64,000 nt of DNA. It comes from Labilibaculum sp. Its GTDB lineage: Bacteria; Bacteroidota; Bacteroidia; Bacteroidales; Marinifilaceae. Of this stretch, positions 20,284 through 28,168 are shown piece after piece. A program made the translations under genes and the position numbers. The stretch's first letter is position 1. Each line of letters begins with the position of its first letter. The stretch is from assembly GCA_016342745.1 (NCBI GenBank), contig JAEINT010000007.1, positions 62,001 through 126,000 on the forward strand, written 5' to 3'. The notes below the pieces were generated by a model. The model saw only the letters and a program-made list of their open reading frames with translations, made no database searches and was not told the origin of the DNA.

Positions 20284-21237
20284 ATGAATAGTTTCCTAAA
20301 ATTGATCCGCTTACCTAATCTGATTATTATTGCGTTAACACAATATGTGATGCGATATTTTATTTTACAGCCACTTTTAGGAATAAACGGCATAAAGCTG
20401 CAGCTAGCTGATTTGAATTTTGCATTACTTGTTCTTGCTACTGTTTTTATGGCGGCTGCAGGTTATATTATAAATGATTATTTCGATACCAAAGCAGATC
20501 GATTAAACAAGAGAGAGGTAATTGTAGGCCGAAAAATTACCCGAAGAATTGCACTTTTTTTGCAACAAATAATTGCTGCAATTTCGATATTGCTTGCTGG
20601 TTATGTGTCCTATAAAATAGGGCACTGGCAATTTGTGTTTATTTATTTTATGGGAGGTGGCTTGTTGTGGTTCTACTCTACATCTTATAAATATTACTTT
20701 TTATTAGGAAGCTTTTTAATTGCATTGGTTGTTGCGGCTATCCCATTTATTGTAGTGATATATGAAATTCCACCACTTAATAAGGTATATGCTGATGTAT
20801 TAATGAAATCGAAAACCAACTTTAACTATTTATTGTATTGGGTTGGCGCATTTTCATTCTTTTCTTTTTTCAGTGTCCTGATTGCTCAGTTTATTCGCGA
20901 TCTAACCTCTATAAAAGGAGATCGAGAAATATATCGCAGAAGTTTACCGATCGTTATCGGATTAAAATGGTCTAAAGTGGTAATCATACTGCTTATTCTC
21001 TTTTTGTCTGTTTCTGTATTTGGCGTTTGGTATCAGTTTTTGAATGCACCAATGGATAAAATTACACCATGGTATTTTGGTGGTCTTATTGTTTTACCCC
21101 TGCTATTTCTAGCTTATCAGGTATACAAATTTGAAGAAGGTGGTAAATTACGCTTGGGACTGTATTTGATGCGTTTTGCAATATTAACTGGTATTTCATA
21201 TGCTTTTGTTGTCAATTATATAGTTAATAAATTATAA
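20284..21237 (+). CDS. UbiA-family membrane prenyltransferase
   Basis: 317 residues with about eight or nine hydrophobic segments. The two Asp-rich motifs that bind Mg-prenyl diphosphate are present: NDYFDTKADRLNKRE after the second helix and RDLTSIKGDREI in a cytoplasmic loop. Members in this Bacteroidota neighbourhood are often named geranylgeranylglycerol-phosphate geranylgeranyltransferase, but the acceptor is not proven, so the neutral name is used. It follows kdsC by 24 bases. Its TAA (21235-21237) is directly followed, in the same frame and without a start codon, by the coding sequence of a four-helix-bundle protein. Confidence 0.87.
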   Translation: MNSFLKLIRLPNLIIIALTQYVMRYFILQPLLGINGIKLQLADLNFALLVLATVFMAAAGYIINDYFDTKADRLNKREVIVGRKITRRIALFLQQIIAAISILLAGYVSYKIGHWQFVFIYFMGGGLLWFYSTSYKYYFLLGSFLIALVVAAIPFIVVIYEIPPLNKVYADVLMKSKTNFNYLLYWVGAFSFFSFFSVLIAQFIRDLTSIKGDREIYRRSLPIVIGLKWSKVVIILLILFLSVSVFGVWYQFLNAPMDKITPWYFGGLIVLPLLFLAYQVYKFEEGGKLRLGLYLMRFAILTGISYAFVVNYIVNKL

Positions 21238-21243
21238 GTTATT
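21226..21243. repeat. Left inverted repeat around the first four-helix-bundle gene
   Basis: The complement of this A/T-rich stretch contains AACTTATAATTTAT, which recurs as AACTTATAATTCAT at 21607-21620 after the gene (13 of 14 bases). It overlaps the ubiA stop codon. Low base complexity means chance is possible. Confidence 0.4.
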
Positions 21244-21597
21244 AATGATAATAGTGTTAAAATTAAATCTTTTCATTTTGCAGTTCGAATTGTTAAGTTG
21301 TATAAACATCTTTGTGATAATAAAAGGGAGTTTGTGTTAAGCAAGCAATTGTTGCGTTCAGGAACCTCTATTGGGGCTAATGTTAGAGAGAGTCAGAATG
21401 CTGAAAGTAGTGCTGATTTTATTCATAAATTTGCAACTGCTCAAAAGGAAACGGATGAAACATTATACTGGCTTGAGTTATTGAAAGAAACTGATTTTAT
21501 TGTAGAGAATGAATTTCAATCGATGCATGCTGATGGTGTTGAGTTGTTAAAGATCATTCGTAGTATCATTATTACAAGTAAGAAGAAAAATTGTTGA
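21241..21597 (+). CDS. Four-helix-bundle protein (23S rRNA intervening-sequence family), atypical start
   Basis: Small helical protein of the family first found in 23S rRNA intervening sequences, of unknown function. From codon 21298 (TTG) onward: YKHLCDNKREFVLSKQLLRSGTSIGANVRESQNAES and the ETDETLYWLELL helix, both diagnostic. The family's first helix (here VKIKSFHFAVRIVKLYKHL) is also encoded in frame, but upstream of that TTG. Between the ubiA stop and 21298 this frame contains no ATG, GTG or TTG, only GTT and ATT. So either an ATT (21241) starts translation, or ribosomes reinitiate or read through from ubiA, or the start codon has been lost and only a shortened product is made. It interrupts the conserved ubiA-maf pair. 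Confidence 0.72.
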   Translation: MNDNSVKIKSFHFAVRIVKLYKHLCDNKREFVLSKQLLRSGTSIGANVRESQNAESSADFIHKFATAQKETDETLYWLELLKETDFIVENEFQSMHADGVELLKIIRSIIITSKKKNC

Positions 21598-21603
21598 GGT
21601 ATG

Positions 21604-21621
21604 ATAAACTTATAATTCATA
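21604..21621. repeat. Right inverted repeat around the first four-helix-bundle gene
   Basis: Partner of the repeat at 21226-21243; the shared core is AACTTATAATTnAT. It starts 7 bases after the gene's stop codon. Confidence 0.4.
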
Positions 21622-21646
21622 ACTCTTAATTTATAATTATTAAATC

Positions 21647-22225
21647 ATGCTGAATAATCTAAAAGATTATCAATTAATACTTGCCTCTAAATCGCCTCGC
21701 AGACAAGAAATGCTGAAGGAGTTGGGTGTCGAATTTGAAATTAAATTAAAAGAAGTTGAAGAGGTGTATCCAGAAGGTTTATCGGCAATCGAAATTCCGG
21801 TATACTTGGCTGAATTGAAAGCTTCTGCATTTCTAGATGATATAAAAGATAAAGATTTGGTTATTACGGCAGATACGATTGTTTGTATTGACGATTGGAT
21901 TTTGGGAAAACCAAAAGATAGAGCAGATGCGGTGAAAATGTTAAAAGCACTTTCGGGTAGATCGCATAAGGTGGTAAGTGGTGTTTGTTTAACGAGTTTA
22001 AAGAAGAAACTTAGCTTTTCAACTACAACAGATGTTCATTTTAAGGTTTTAAACGATGAAGAAATCAATTATTATATAGATAATTATAAGCCTTTTGACA
22101 AAGCCGGAGCTTACGGTATTCAAGAGTGGATTGGCTTTATTGGTATTGATGGAATTGAGGGCTCTTACTTTAATGTAGTAGGATTGCCGATTCAAAGACT
22201 TTATCAAGAATTATCAACTTTTTAA
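21647..22225 (+). CDS. maf: Maf-type nucleoside triphosphate pyrophosphatase
   Basis: 192 residues. House-cleaning enzyme that hydrolyses non-canonical or modified NTPs (dTTP/UTP or m7GTP in characterised homologues) to the monophosphate. Signatures: LASKSPRRQEMLKELGVEFE at the N-terminus, ITADTIVCIDDWILGKPKDRADAVKMLKALSGRSHKVVSGV in the middle, and KAGAYGIQEWIGFIGIDGIEGSYFNVVGLP near the end. The QE in AYGIQEW is typical of the YhdE subgroup that acts on dTTP/UTP. It is part of the kdsC-ubiA-maf order, 49 bases after the inserted four-helix-bundle gene, and 31 bases before the S46 peptidase gene. Confidence 0.93.
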   Translation: MLNNLKDYQLILASKSPRRQEMLKELGVEFEIKLKEVEEVYPEGLSAIEIPVYLAELKASAFLDDIKDKDLVITADTIVCIDDWILGKPKDRADAVKMLKALSGRSHKVVSGVCLTSLKKKLSFSTTTDVHFKVLNDEEINYYIDNYKPFDKAGAYGIQEWIGFIGIDGIEGSYFNVVGLPIQRLYQELSTF

Positions 22226-22256
22226 ATACGAATTACTTACACAACACATAAATAAA

Positions 22257-24440
22257 ATGATAAAGAAAATTAGTTTACTATTATTTGCCGCTGTAATGAT
22301 TTTGGGTGGTCAGGTAAAAGCAGATGAAGGAATGTGGATTCCAATGTTGTTGAAAAAATACAATATTGAAGACATGCAAAAAGCAGGCTTTAAGCTTTCT
22401 GCTGATGATATTTACAATATCAATGAGGCTTGTTTAAAGGATGCGGTAATTGGTTTGGGAAGAGAAGGTAGTCCTTTTCATCACTTTTGTACTGGAGAAT
22501 TAATTTCAGACGAAGGATTAATCGTAACGAACCATCATTGTGGATATGGTGCTATTCAAGCTCATTCTACTTTAGAACATGATTATTTGAAAGATGGTTT
22601 TTGGGCGATGAGTAGAGAAGAGGAGCTAGTTAATGAAGGAATTACGGCTTCATTTTTAGTTCGAATGGAAGATGTTACTTCTATAGTATTGGATAGTATT
22701 ACTGATGAAATAAAAGAAGTTGATCGTCAGAAAATGATTCGTAAAAACATAAAGAAACTTCAAGATGAGGCGGAAAAAGATTCGGATTACCGTGCAAGTG
22801 TTAAAGCATTTTTCAATGGGAATCAGTACTTTCTTTCGGTTTACGAAATTTTTAAAGATGTTCGTTTGGTAGGTGCTCCTCCTTCAGCAATTGGAAAATT
22901 TGGTGGCGATACCGATAACTGGATGTGGCCTCGTCACACTGGTGATTTTTCGATGTTTCGTATTTATGCGGATAAAGATAACAAACCAGCTTCTTACGCT
23001 AAGGAGAATGTTCCTATGAAGCCAAAGCAATCTTTCAAGATTTCGCTTAAAGGTGTAAATGAAGGTGATTTTACAATGGTTTTTGGATATCCAGGAACGA
23101 CAACAGAATATTTGACTTCTCATGCTCTTGAAATGATGACGCAGGTTGACAATCCTCATAAAATCAAGATCAGAACTAAGAAATTGGATATTATGAGAGC
23201 TGATATGGACGCCTCTCCAATGGTACGTATTCAGTATTCGGCTAAATATGCTGGCGTTGCAAATTCTTGGAAAAGATGGCAAGGTGAGATTAAAGGATTA
23301 CAGCGTTTAAATGCTATTGCTAAGAAGAAAGAATTAGAAGAAAACTTTGTTACTTGGGCAAATACAAACGAAGAGCTTAAAAAGAAATACGCGGGTATTG
23401 TTGATGAAATGGGATCTTTGTACAAAGAATTGGCTCCTTTAAGTTTGGCTCGCGATTACGCTTTAGAGGCAGGTTTTAGAGGATCTGAAACAGTTGGGCT
23501 TGCGGCGAAGTTTAAAGGCCTTTCTCGACTCACTAAAAAAGATGCGGATAAGCTTAAAGATGCGGTTGAAGCACTTAAAAAGCAAAGCGATAAATTCTTC
23601 AAGAATTACAACATGCCAACCGATAAAAAATTGTTGGCAGCTACCTTAAAAATGTATAGCGATAATTTAGAAGATAAGTATTTACCAAAAGAAATTATCA
23701 ATATAAGAACGAAGTACAAAGGAAATTTTGATGCTTATGCTGAGAAAGCTTTAAGTAAATCAATTTTTGCTGATGAAGCGAAGTTGAATAGTTTTTTGGC
23801 GAGCTATAAAACTTCAATGGCGAAGAAGTTGACTAAGGATCCAATTTTTGCTTTAGCAAGTAGTATTAGTTTCCATTACGAGTCGGAAATTGCTCCAGGC
23901 TATGGAAAGATTTCAAGAAAGACAACGAAGTTACAACGTACCTATATGGCGGGTTTAATGGAGATGCAAAAGGATAAAACTTTCTATCCAGATGCTAATT
24001 CTACTTTTAGAGTTCATTACGGTAAGGTGGCAGGTTACAAGGCCCGAAATGCGGTTACTTACGATCATTACACCACTTTGGAGGGAATCATTGAAAAGGA
24101 TAATCCTGAAATTTTCGATTATGATGTTCCACAAAAATTGAGAGATCTTTATCATGCAAATGATTTTGGACAATATGCGAATGATAAAGGAGAAATGCCT
24201 GTTTGTTTTGCAGCTACGAATCATACCACAGGTGGTAATTCTGGTAGTCCAGTATTAAATGCAAATGGTGAATTGATTGGTTTAAATTTCGATCGTGCTT
24301 GGGAAGGTGTTATGTCTGATTTGATGTACGATGCTGAAATTTGTAGAAATGTGTCTTTAGATATTCGATATGTTCTTTTTATAGTAGATAAATTTGCTGG
24401 AGCAGGTTATTTATTGGACGAAATGAATATCGTTAAATAA
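22257..24440 (+). CDS. S46-family dipeptidyl peptidase, DPP11-like (Asp/Glu-specific)
   Basis: Periplasmic serine exopeptidase of 727 residues that releases dipeptides from oligopeptides. A signal peptide (MIKKISLLLFAAVMILGGQVKA) precedes DEGMWIP. The His motif TNHHCGYGAIQ places the catalytic His at H94 (or H93). The nucleophile is S662 in GGNSGSP. Eighteen residues later is R680 in NFDRAWEG. In this family the residue at that position separates DPP11 (Arg, Asp/Glu at P1) from DPP7 (Gly, hydrophobic P1), so acidic specificity is predicted. It ends in the family-typical VSLDIRYVLFIVDKFAGAGYLLDEM. Such enzymes supply dipeptides to amino-acid-fermenting Bacteroidota, which agrees with the 2-oxoacid oxidoreductase genes in this window. 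Confidence 0.93.
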   Translation: MIKKISLLLFAAVMILGGQVKADEGMWIPMLLKKYNIEDMQKAGFKLSADDIYNINEACLKDAVIGLGREGSPFHHFCTGELISDEGLIVTNHHCGYGAIQAHSTLEHDYLKDGFWAMSREEELVNEGITASFLVRMEDVTSIVLDSITDEIKEVDRQKMIRKNIKKLQDEAEKDSDYRASVKAFFNGNQYFLSVYEIFKDVRLVGAPPSAIGKFGGDTDNWMWPRHTGDFSMFRIYADKDNKPASYAKENVPMKPKQSFKISLKGVNEGDFTMVFGYPGTTTEYLTSHALEMMTQVDNPHKIKIRTKKLDIMRADMDASPMVRIQYSAKYAGVANSWKRWQGEIKGLQRLNAIAKKKELEENFVTWANTNEELKKKYAGIVDEMGSLYKELAPLSLARDYALEAGFRGSETVGLAAKFKGLSRLTKKDADKLKDAVEALKKQSDKFFKNYNMPTDKKLLAATLKMYSDNLEDKYLPKEIINIRTKYKGNFDAYAEKALSKSIFADEAKLNSFLASYKTSMAKKLTKDPIFALASSISFHYESEIAPGYGKISRKTTKLQRTYMAGLMEMQKDKTFYPDANSTFRVHYGKVAGYKARNAVTYDHYTTLEGIIEKDNPEIFDYDVPQKLRDLYHANDFGQYANDKGEMPVCFAATNHTTGGNSGSPVLNANGELIGLNFDRAWEGVMSDLMYDAEICRNVSLDIRYVLFIVDKFAGAGYLLDEMNIVK

Positions 24441-24471
24441 AACTCTAAGCAGTTAATATTGCTGTTAAAGT

Positions 24472-24504
24472 AAAAGGGAATTGCCATTGGTAATTCCCTT
24501 TTTT
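24472..24504 (+). terminator. Terminator after the S46 peptidase gene
   Basis: AAAAGGGAATT and AATTCCCTTTT pair around GCCATTGGT and run into TTTTTT; this ends the block starting at 18415. Confidence 0.9.
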
Positions 24505-24526
24505 ATGCTTTAGATTATAATTTGCA

Positions 24527-25339
24527 TTAACTACAAGGTAGGTAATAGTCTTTTAATGGATTGATAAAAAGGACTGGGTTTTTCTCTTCTCTGAGTATTT
24601 TTTTTAGTTGACCAGGACCATAATGAGAAGCAATCCATCCAGGATTGCGATTGGACATTAAAATAAGTAAATCAGATTTTAAATCTTTTGAGATTTCAAT
24701 AGCTTCTAGATTAATATTCTTACTCTTACTATTTGTTTTTATTATTTGATATTGAAACGTGAAAGCTTCAAACATTTTTTTCGTGAAAATGAGCGTTGCT
24801 TTTATCGTCCTAATGTAGCTTGCTGATTTTTCTTTTGGTGTTACAAGATGGACAATAGCTTTATTGAATCGTCCAAAATAGCTTGCCCAGATCATTTTCT
24901 CTTTACTTTCTTTCCGATGATCTATCGGCACGATTATATTCTCGTACGAGCAATTTATATTGGAATGAGCTGTAAGTGCTATGGTTGGAATTTTTGCATT
25001 TAAAATCCAATTGTAAATTGAATGCCTTTTTAAGTTGTTTAGTGATTTAGGAGAGAATTGAGTCACGATTAAAATTGCATCAAGTTGTTGAATACTATTG
25101 TTTGGTTCTTTTTTTAAGTTACCAAATTCAAAAAAGCGATAGGAGATACTGAATTGTTTAGATTTTTCATGTATTATCTTTTCAATTGAGACTAAATTTT
25201 GATCTTTTTTAGATGGATAGAATGCTATTGCAACCTTCGCACTAAATATCCTTGCAAGAGTAAATGAATGTTCAATTGCAATATTCATATTCTCTTGATC
25301 TTGTATGAGTACTAATATGTGTTGTTTTTTTTGGCTCAT
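24527..25339 (-). CDS. Universal-stress-protein-like protein
   Basis: 270 residues with no signal peptide. The two halves each look like a divergent UspA (adenine-nucleotide alpha-hydrolase-like) fold: HILVLIQDQENMNIAIEHSFTLARIFSAKVAIAF opens the first, and ENIIVPIDHRKESKEKMIWASYFGRFNKAIVHLV opens the second, the latter followed by KSDLLILMSNRNPGWIASHYGPGQLKKILREEKNPVLFINP. The usual ATP loop GxxGxxxxxxxGSxxxxVxxxxxxPV is only partly kept (HYGPGQLKKILREEKNPV), so nucleotide binding is uncertain. It is monocistronic and divergent from the H2-sensing/hydrogenase cluster. The role is probably regulatory or stress-related. Confidence 0.65.
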   Translation of the reverse strand: MSQKKQHILVLIQDQENMNIAIEHSFTLARIFSAKVAIAFYPSKKDQNLVSIEKIIHEKSKQFSISYRFFEFGNLKKEPNNSIQQLDAILIVTQFSPKSLNNLKRHSIYNWILNAKIPTIALTAHSNINCSYENIIVPIDHRKESKEKMIWASYFGRFNKAIVHLVTPKEKSASYIRTIKATLIFTKKMFEAFTFQYQIIKTNSKSKNINLEAIEISKDLKSDLLILMSNRNPGWIASHYGPGQLKKILREEKNPVLFINPLKDYYLPCS

Positions 25340-25671
25340 TGATTAAAGAAAAAAATAAGTAATGCAGGTATTGTTATTCTCTGTATCTAGCGAATATAAT
25401 CAAAAAAACATTCGTCATATCACGACATTCAAAAAATGCGATATCCTTAAAAATTCTTCACATAAAAACTAACTGTTTTTTAGATTATTATTCCGAAATG
25501 TTTTTGAAAAAAAGATTAAGATTATTCATTCTAAATTGAGTTATTTAGATTAAATATTTATTTTCTCTTTTTAGTGCTATTCAGTTATATATCATTTATT
25601 AATCTTACTCAATTTCTTATCTTAGTCCCATTAATAAAGAGTAAATAATAAACATAAGTTGGTACTGCGAT
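25340..25671. other. Divergent promoter region between the Usp-like gene and the hydrogenase cluster
   Basis: 332 A/T-rich bases without a gene. It contains the dyad TCGT-N6-ACGA at 25412-25425, embedded in a larger imperfect repeat reaching 25445. I could not place a full promoter: TATCTTAG at 25618-25625 is the nearest approach to a -7 box for the plus strand. Confidence 0.5.
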
Positions 25672-26019
25672 ATGGTGAAAGTGGCGGATGTAGTTGATAA
25701 ACTTAATGCAAGTGTTATTTGTGGGAATGGGGATTTGAATCAAGATATTCATTTTGGTTTTGCTTCTGATTTAATGAGCGATGTTTTAACAATAGATACT
25801 GATAATCTGCTGTTGATCACTGGTTTGAATAATTTACAAACCATTCGTACATCTGAAATGTCCGACATTACTTTTATTTTATTTGTTAGAGATAAGAAGG
25901 TGTCTCCAGAAATGAAAGAATTAGCTTGTGAAAATAATATGACCCTAATTGAATGTGGTTATTCAATGTTTAGAACATGTTCTATTTTGGGTGAAATGGG
26001 TTTAGAGCCAGTATATTAG
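25672..26019 (+). CDS. DRTGG-domain protein (first copy)
   Basis: 115 residues forming a single DRTGG-like domain. Typical pieces are VADVVDKLNASVICGNGDLNQDIHFGFASDLMSDVL at the start and the ITFILFVRDKKVSPEMKELACENNMTLIECGYSMFRTC ending. DRTGG domains occur beside CBS domains and in phosphotransacetylases, and stand-alone forms are regularly found in [FeFe]-hydrogenase clusters of anaerobes; their function is unknown. It is the first gene of the cluster, 8 bases before the RsbW-like ATPase gene, and is a divergent paralogue of the DRTGG protein encoded at 27823. Confidence 0.82.
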   Translation: MVKVADVVDKLNASVICGNGDLNQDIHFGFASDLMSDVLTIDTDNLLLITGLNNLQTIRTSEMSDITFILFVRDKKVSPEMKELACENNMTLIECGYSMFRTCSILGEMGLEPVY

Positions 26020-26027
26020 GTGTGGGT

Positions 26028-26441
26028 ATGGAGTTTACGTTTTTTATAGAAGGGGGAAATTTTTCTAAAGCTGGAACTGCTTCTAGTGAAGTGAAAAAGA
26101 TATTAAAACAACTTAATGTTGATTCGAAAATTATCAAACGGACGGTTGTTTCATTATATGAAGCTGAAGTGAATGTGGTCGCACACGCTTTTGAAGGGAA
26201 TATGAATGTTGAATTATTTCCGGATAAAATTGTGGTGAAGATAGTAGATAAAGGCCCAGGGATTCCAGATATCGATAGGGCAATGGAAAAAGGTTTTTCT
26301 ACAGCGACATCAAAAGTTCGTGAAATGGGTTTTGGCGCTGGTATGGGTTTGCCAAATATTAAACGAAATTCTGATGAGATGAATATTAGTAGTAAGGTTG
26401 ATGTTGGGACCACTTTGGAAATTGTTAATTTTTTGAATTGA
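26028..26441 (+). CDS. RsbW-like anti-sigma/serine-kinase ATPase domain protein
   Basis: 137 residues, one GHKL-type HATPase domain of the anti-sigma-factor-kinase class. The N-box helix is VSLYEAEVNVVAHAFEG, the G1 box VKIVDKGPGIPDID, and the G2 region GFGAGMGLPNIKRNSDEM, followed by VDVGTTLEIVNF. The Bergerat fold is therefore complete enough to bind ATP. Such proteins phosphorylate an anti-anti-sigma (STAS) partner or act as phosphorelay units, but no STAS protein is encoded nearby. Starts at GTG 26022 or ATG 26028 are both possible. It lies between the first DRTGG gene and the HydS-like gene with gaps of 8 and 4 bases, so all three are translated together. Confidence 0.85.
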   Translation: MEFTFFIEGGNFSKAGTASSEVKKILKQLNVDSKIIKRTVVSLYEAEVNVVAHAFEGNMNVELFPDKIVVKIVDKGPGIPDIDRAMEKGFSTATSKVREMGFGAGMGLPNIKRNSDEMNISSKVDVGTTLEIVNFLN

Positions 26442-26445
26442 TAGT

Positions 26446-27816
26446 ATGATGGAGAAAGCTCATTTTTATCACGCGTTAAAAGTTGTTGAGGAGGTTTGTA
26501 TCGGATGCACACATTGTATGAATGTGTGTCCAACTTCAGCAATACGTGTGAAAAATGGAACGGCTGACATCAATAATAATGCTTGCGTTGACTGTGGGGA
26601 ATGTTTAAAATCCTGTCCTGTTAATGCAATAATTGTGGAGCAGGATGACTTCACTCAAATTTTTAATTACAAGCAAAGGGTTGCTTTGTTACCTACTGTA
26701 CTTCTTGGTCAGTTTCCTGATGGTGTTTCCGAAGTGCAAGTTTATGAAGAAATAAAAGATCTAGGTTTCACGCATGTTTATGAAGTGGACGGAGCTGTAG
26801 GTGTACTTTCCGATGCAACTAAAAAATACATGCATAAGCACAATCAGGAAAGACCGTTTATTTCAAGTTTTTGTCCAGCAATTGTACGATTGATACAAGT
26901 TAAGTTTCCTGGATTAGTTGATAATATCATTCAGTTGAAACCGGTAATTGATATATCGGCGCAATTCTATCGTAAGAAATTAGAAGATAAAGGTTATACT
27001 CAGGACGAGATTGGTATTTTCTATGTAACACCATGCGCCGCAAAAATTGCTGCTGTTAAAAGTCCAGTTGGTGAAGAACAGTCTTTGATTGATGGAGTGA
27101 TTAATATGGACTTTATTTACAATAAGGTTCTTCTAAGTATTAAGCAAAATAACAAAGAAGCAAAAAAATATCCTGAAAATATTCACATGTCCAGAAGGAG
27201 TATTGGTTGGACCTTAACAAATGGAGAGGCTTCTCAATATTCAGGAAGATGTTTGGCTATCGATGAAATTCATAATGTAATTGAAGTTCTGGAAAAGCTA
27301 GAAAACGAGGAAATAAAAGATGTAGATTTTTTAGAATTAAGAGCTTGTGATCATTCTTGTGCCGGAGGTGTTTTGGCTACAGAGAATCGATTTATTGCAA
27401 TTGAGCGCTTGCGAAAAAGAGCAGCTTGGTATCACCGAAACAAACCGGTGATAATGGAAGAAAAAGAGATAGAAGAATACAAACCATATTTATTAGAGCA
27501 TATTTCGATTAATAAAGTTGAACCACGATCAATTCTTAGTTTAGATTCTGATATGATGGTTGCAATGCAAAAGATGAAAAAGATTAATCGAATCATGAAA
27601 GTTTTACCACAGATTGATTGTGGTGCTTGTGGAGCTCCACGTTGTCAGGCTTTAGCCGAAGATGTAGTGCAAGGGAAAGCAAAAATGACACAATGTGTTT
27701 TCTTACAAAAAATGCTTACGAAAGAAGGATTAATTTCTCCACAGGAATCATTTGATATATCAGAGAATACTTGGGGAAAGAAAAGATTTGAAAAGAAGAA
27801 TATAAACGATCATTAA
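26446..27816 (+). CDS. HydS-like [FeFe]-hydrogenase paralogue, putative H2 sensor
   Basis: 456 residues. N-terminal part: two [4Fe-4S] ferredoxin motifs (C18, C21, C24, C28, then CVDCGECLKSCP). Middle: the hydrogenase H-cluster domain with altered loops. L1 reads SSFCPA (C143) instead of TSCCP, so the proton-relay Cys of catalytic enzymes is missing; L2 is TPCAAK (C197); L3 is ACDHSCAGG (C301, C305) instead of ACPGGCxGGGG. The cofactor ligands are thus kept while the residues around them differ, as in the sensory groups C/D (for example HydS of Thermotoga maritima). C-terminus: an extra Fe-S motif with C392, C395, C400 and C417. There is no PAS or kinase domain in the chain; the separate ATPase genes on both sides could supply that output. 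Inferred role: H2 or redox sensing for the bifurcating hydrogenase encoded downstream. Confidence 0.87.
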   Translation: MMEKAHFYHALKVVEEVCIGCTHCMNVCPTSAIRVKNGTADINNNACVDCGECLKSCPVNAIIVEQDDFTQIFNYKQRVALLPTVLLGQFPDGVSEVQVYEEIKDLGFTHVYEVDGAVGVLSDATKKYMHKHNQERPFISSFCPAIVRLIQVKFPGLVDNIIQLKPVIDISAQFYRKKLEDKGYTQDEIGIFYVTPCAAKIAAVKSPVGEEQSLIDGVINMDFIYNKVLLSIKQNNKEAKKYPENIHMSRRSIGWTLTNGEASQYSGRCLAIDEIHNVIEVLEKLENEEIKDVDFLELRACDHSCAGGVLATENRFIAIERLRKRAAWYHRNKPVIMEEKEIEEYKPYLLEHISINKVEPRSILSLDSDMMVAMQKMKKINRIMKVLPQIDCGACGAPRCQALAEDVVQGKAKMTQCVFLQKMLTKEGLISPQESFDISENTWGKKRFEKKNINDH

Positions 27817-27822
27817 GAAACG

Positions 27823-28164
27823 ATGAAAGTACAAGATATAGTTGATAAGTTAGAATTAAAAGTTTGTAGTGGCGAACAAGGATTAAATCGCGAGATTGAA
27901 GGTGGGTATACATCCGATTTATTAAGTGATGTGATGGGAAATGCCGATGAAAACCATGTTTGGGTAACCTTGCAAACTCATAAAAATATCATGGCAATTG
28001 CTTCTTTAAAAGATTTAGCCGCGATTGTCTTGGTAAAAGGATACGAGCCAGAAGAGGATGCTGCCGCTCAGAGTAATGAGGAAGGGATTCCTATTCTTTC
28101 TTCGGAAGAAGAAGCATTTGAATTGACTGGGAAGTTGTACGAATTGATTAATCAGGCGAAGTAG
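27823..28164 (+). CDS. DRTGG-domain protein (second copy)
   Basis: 113 residues, closer to the classical DRTGG form than the copy at 25672: VQDIVDKLELKVCSGEQGLNREIEGGYTSDLLSDVMGNADENHVWVTLQTHKNIMAIASLKDLAAIVLVKG and the ending IPILSSEEEAFELTGKLYELI. Its function is unknown. It follows the HydS-like gene by 6 bases and precedes the PHP gene by 4, so it is tightly coupled in the operon. Having two DRTGG proteins bracket the sensor suggests a hetero-oligomer, which is an inference only. Confidence 0.87.
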   Translation: MKVQDIVDKLELKVCSGEQGLNREIEGGYTSDLLSDVMGNADENHVWVTLQTHKNIMAIASLKDLAAIVLVKGYEPEEDAAAQSNEEGIPILSSEEEAFELTGKLYELINQAK

Positions 28165-28168
28165 AAGG

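Noticed and set aside
26446-27816. Reading the HydS-like protein as a second catalytic hydrogenase
   Set aside because: L1 and L3 loops deviate from the catalytic consensus and the gene sits with signalling proteins.
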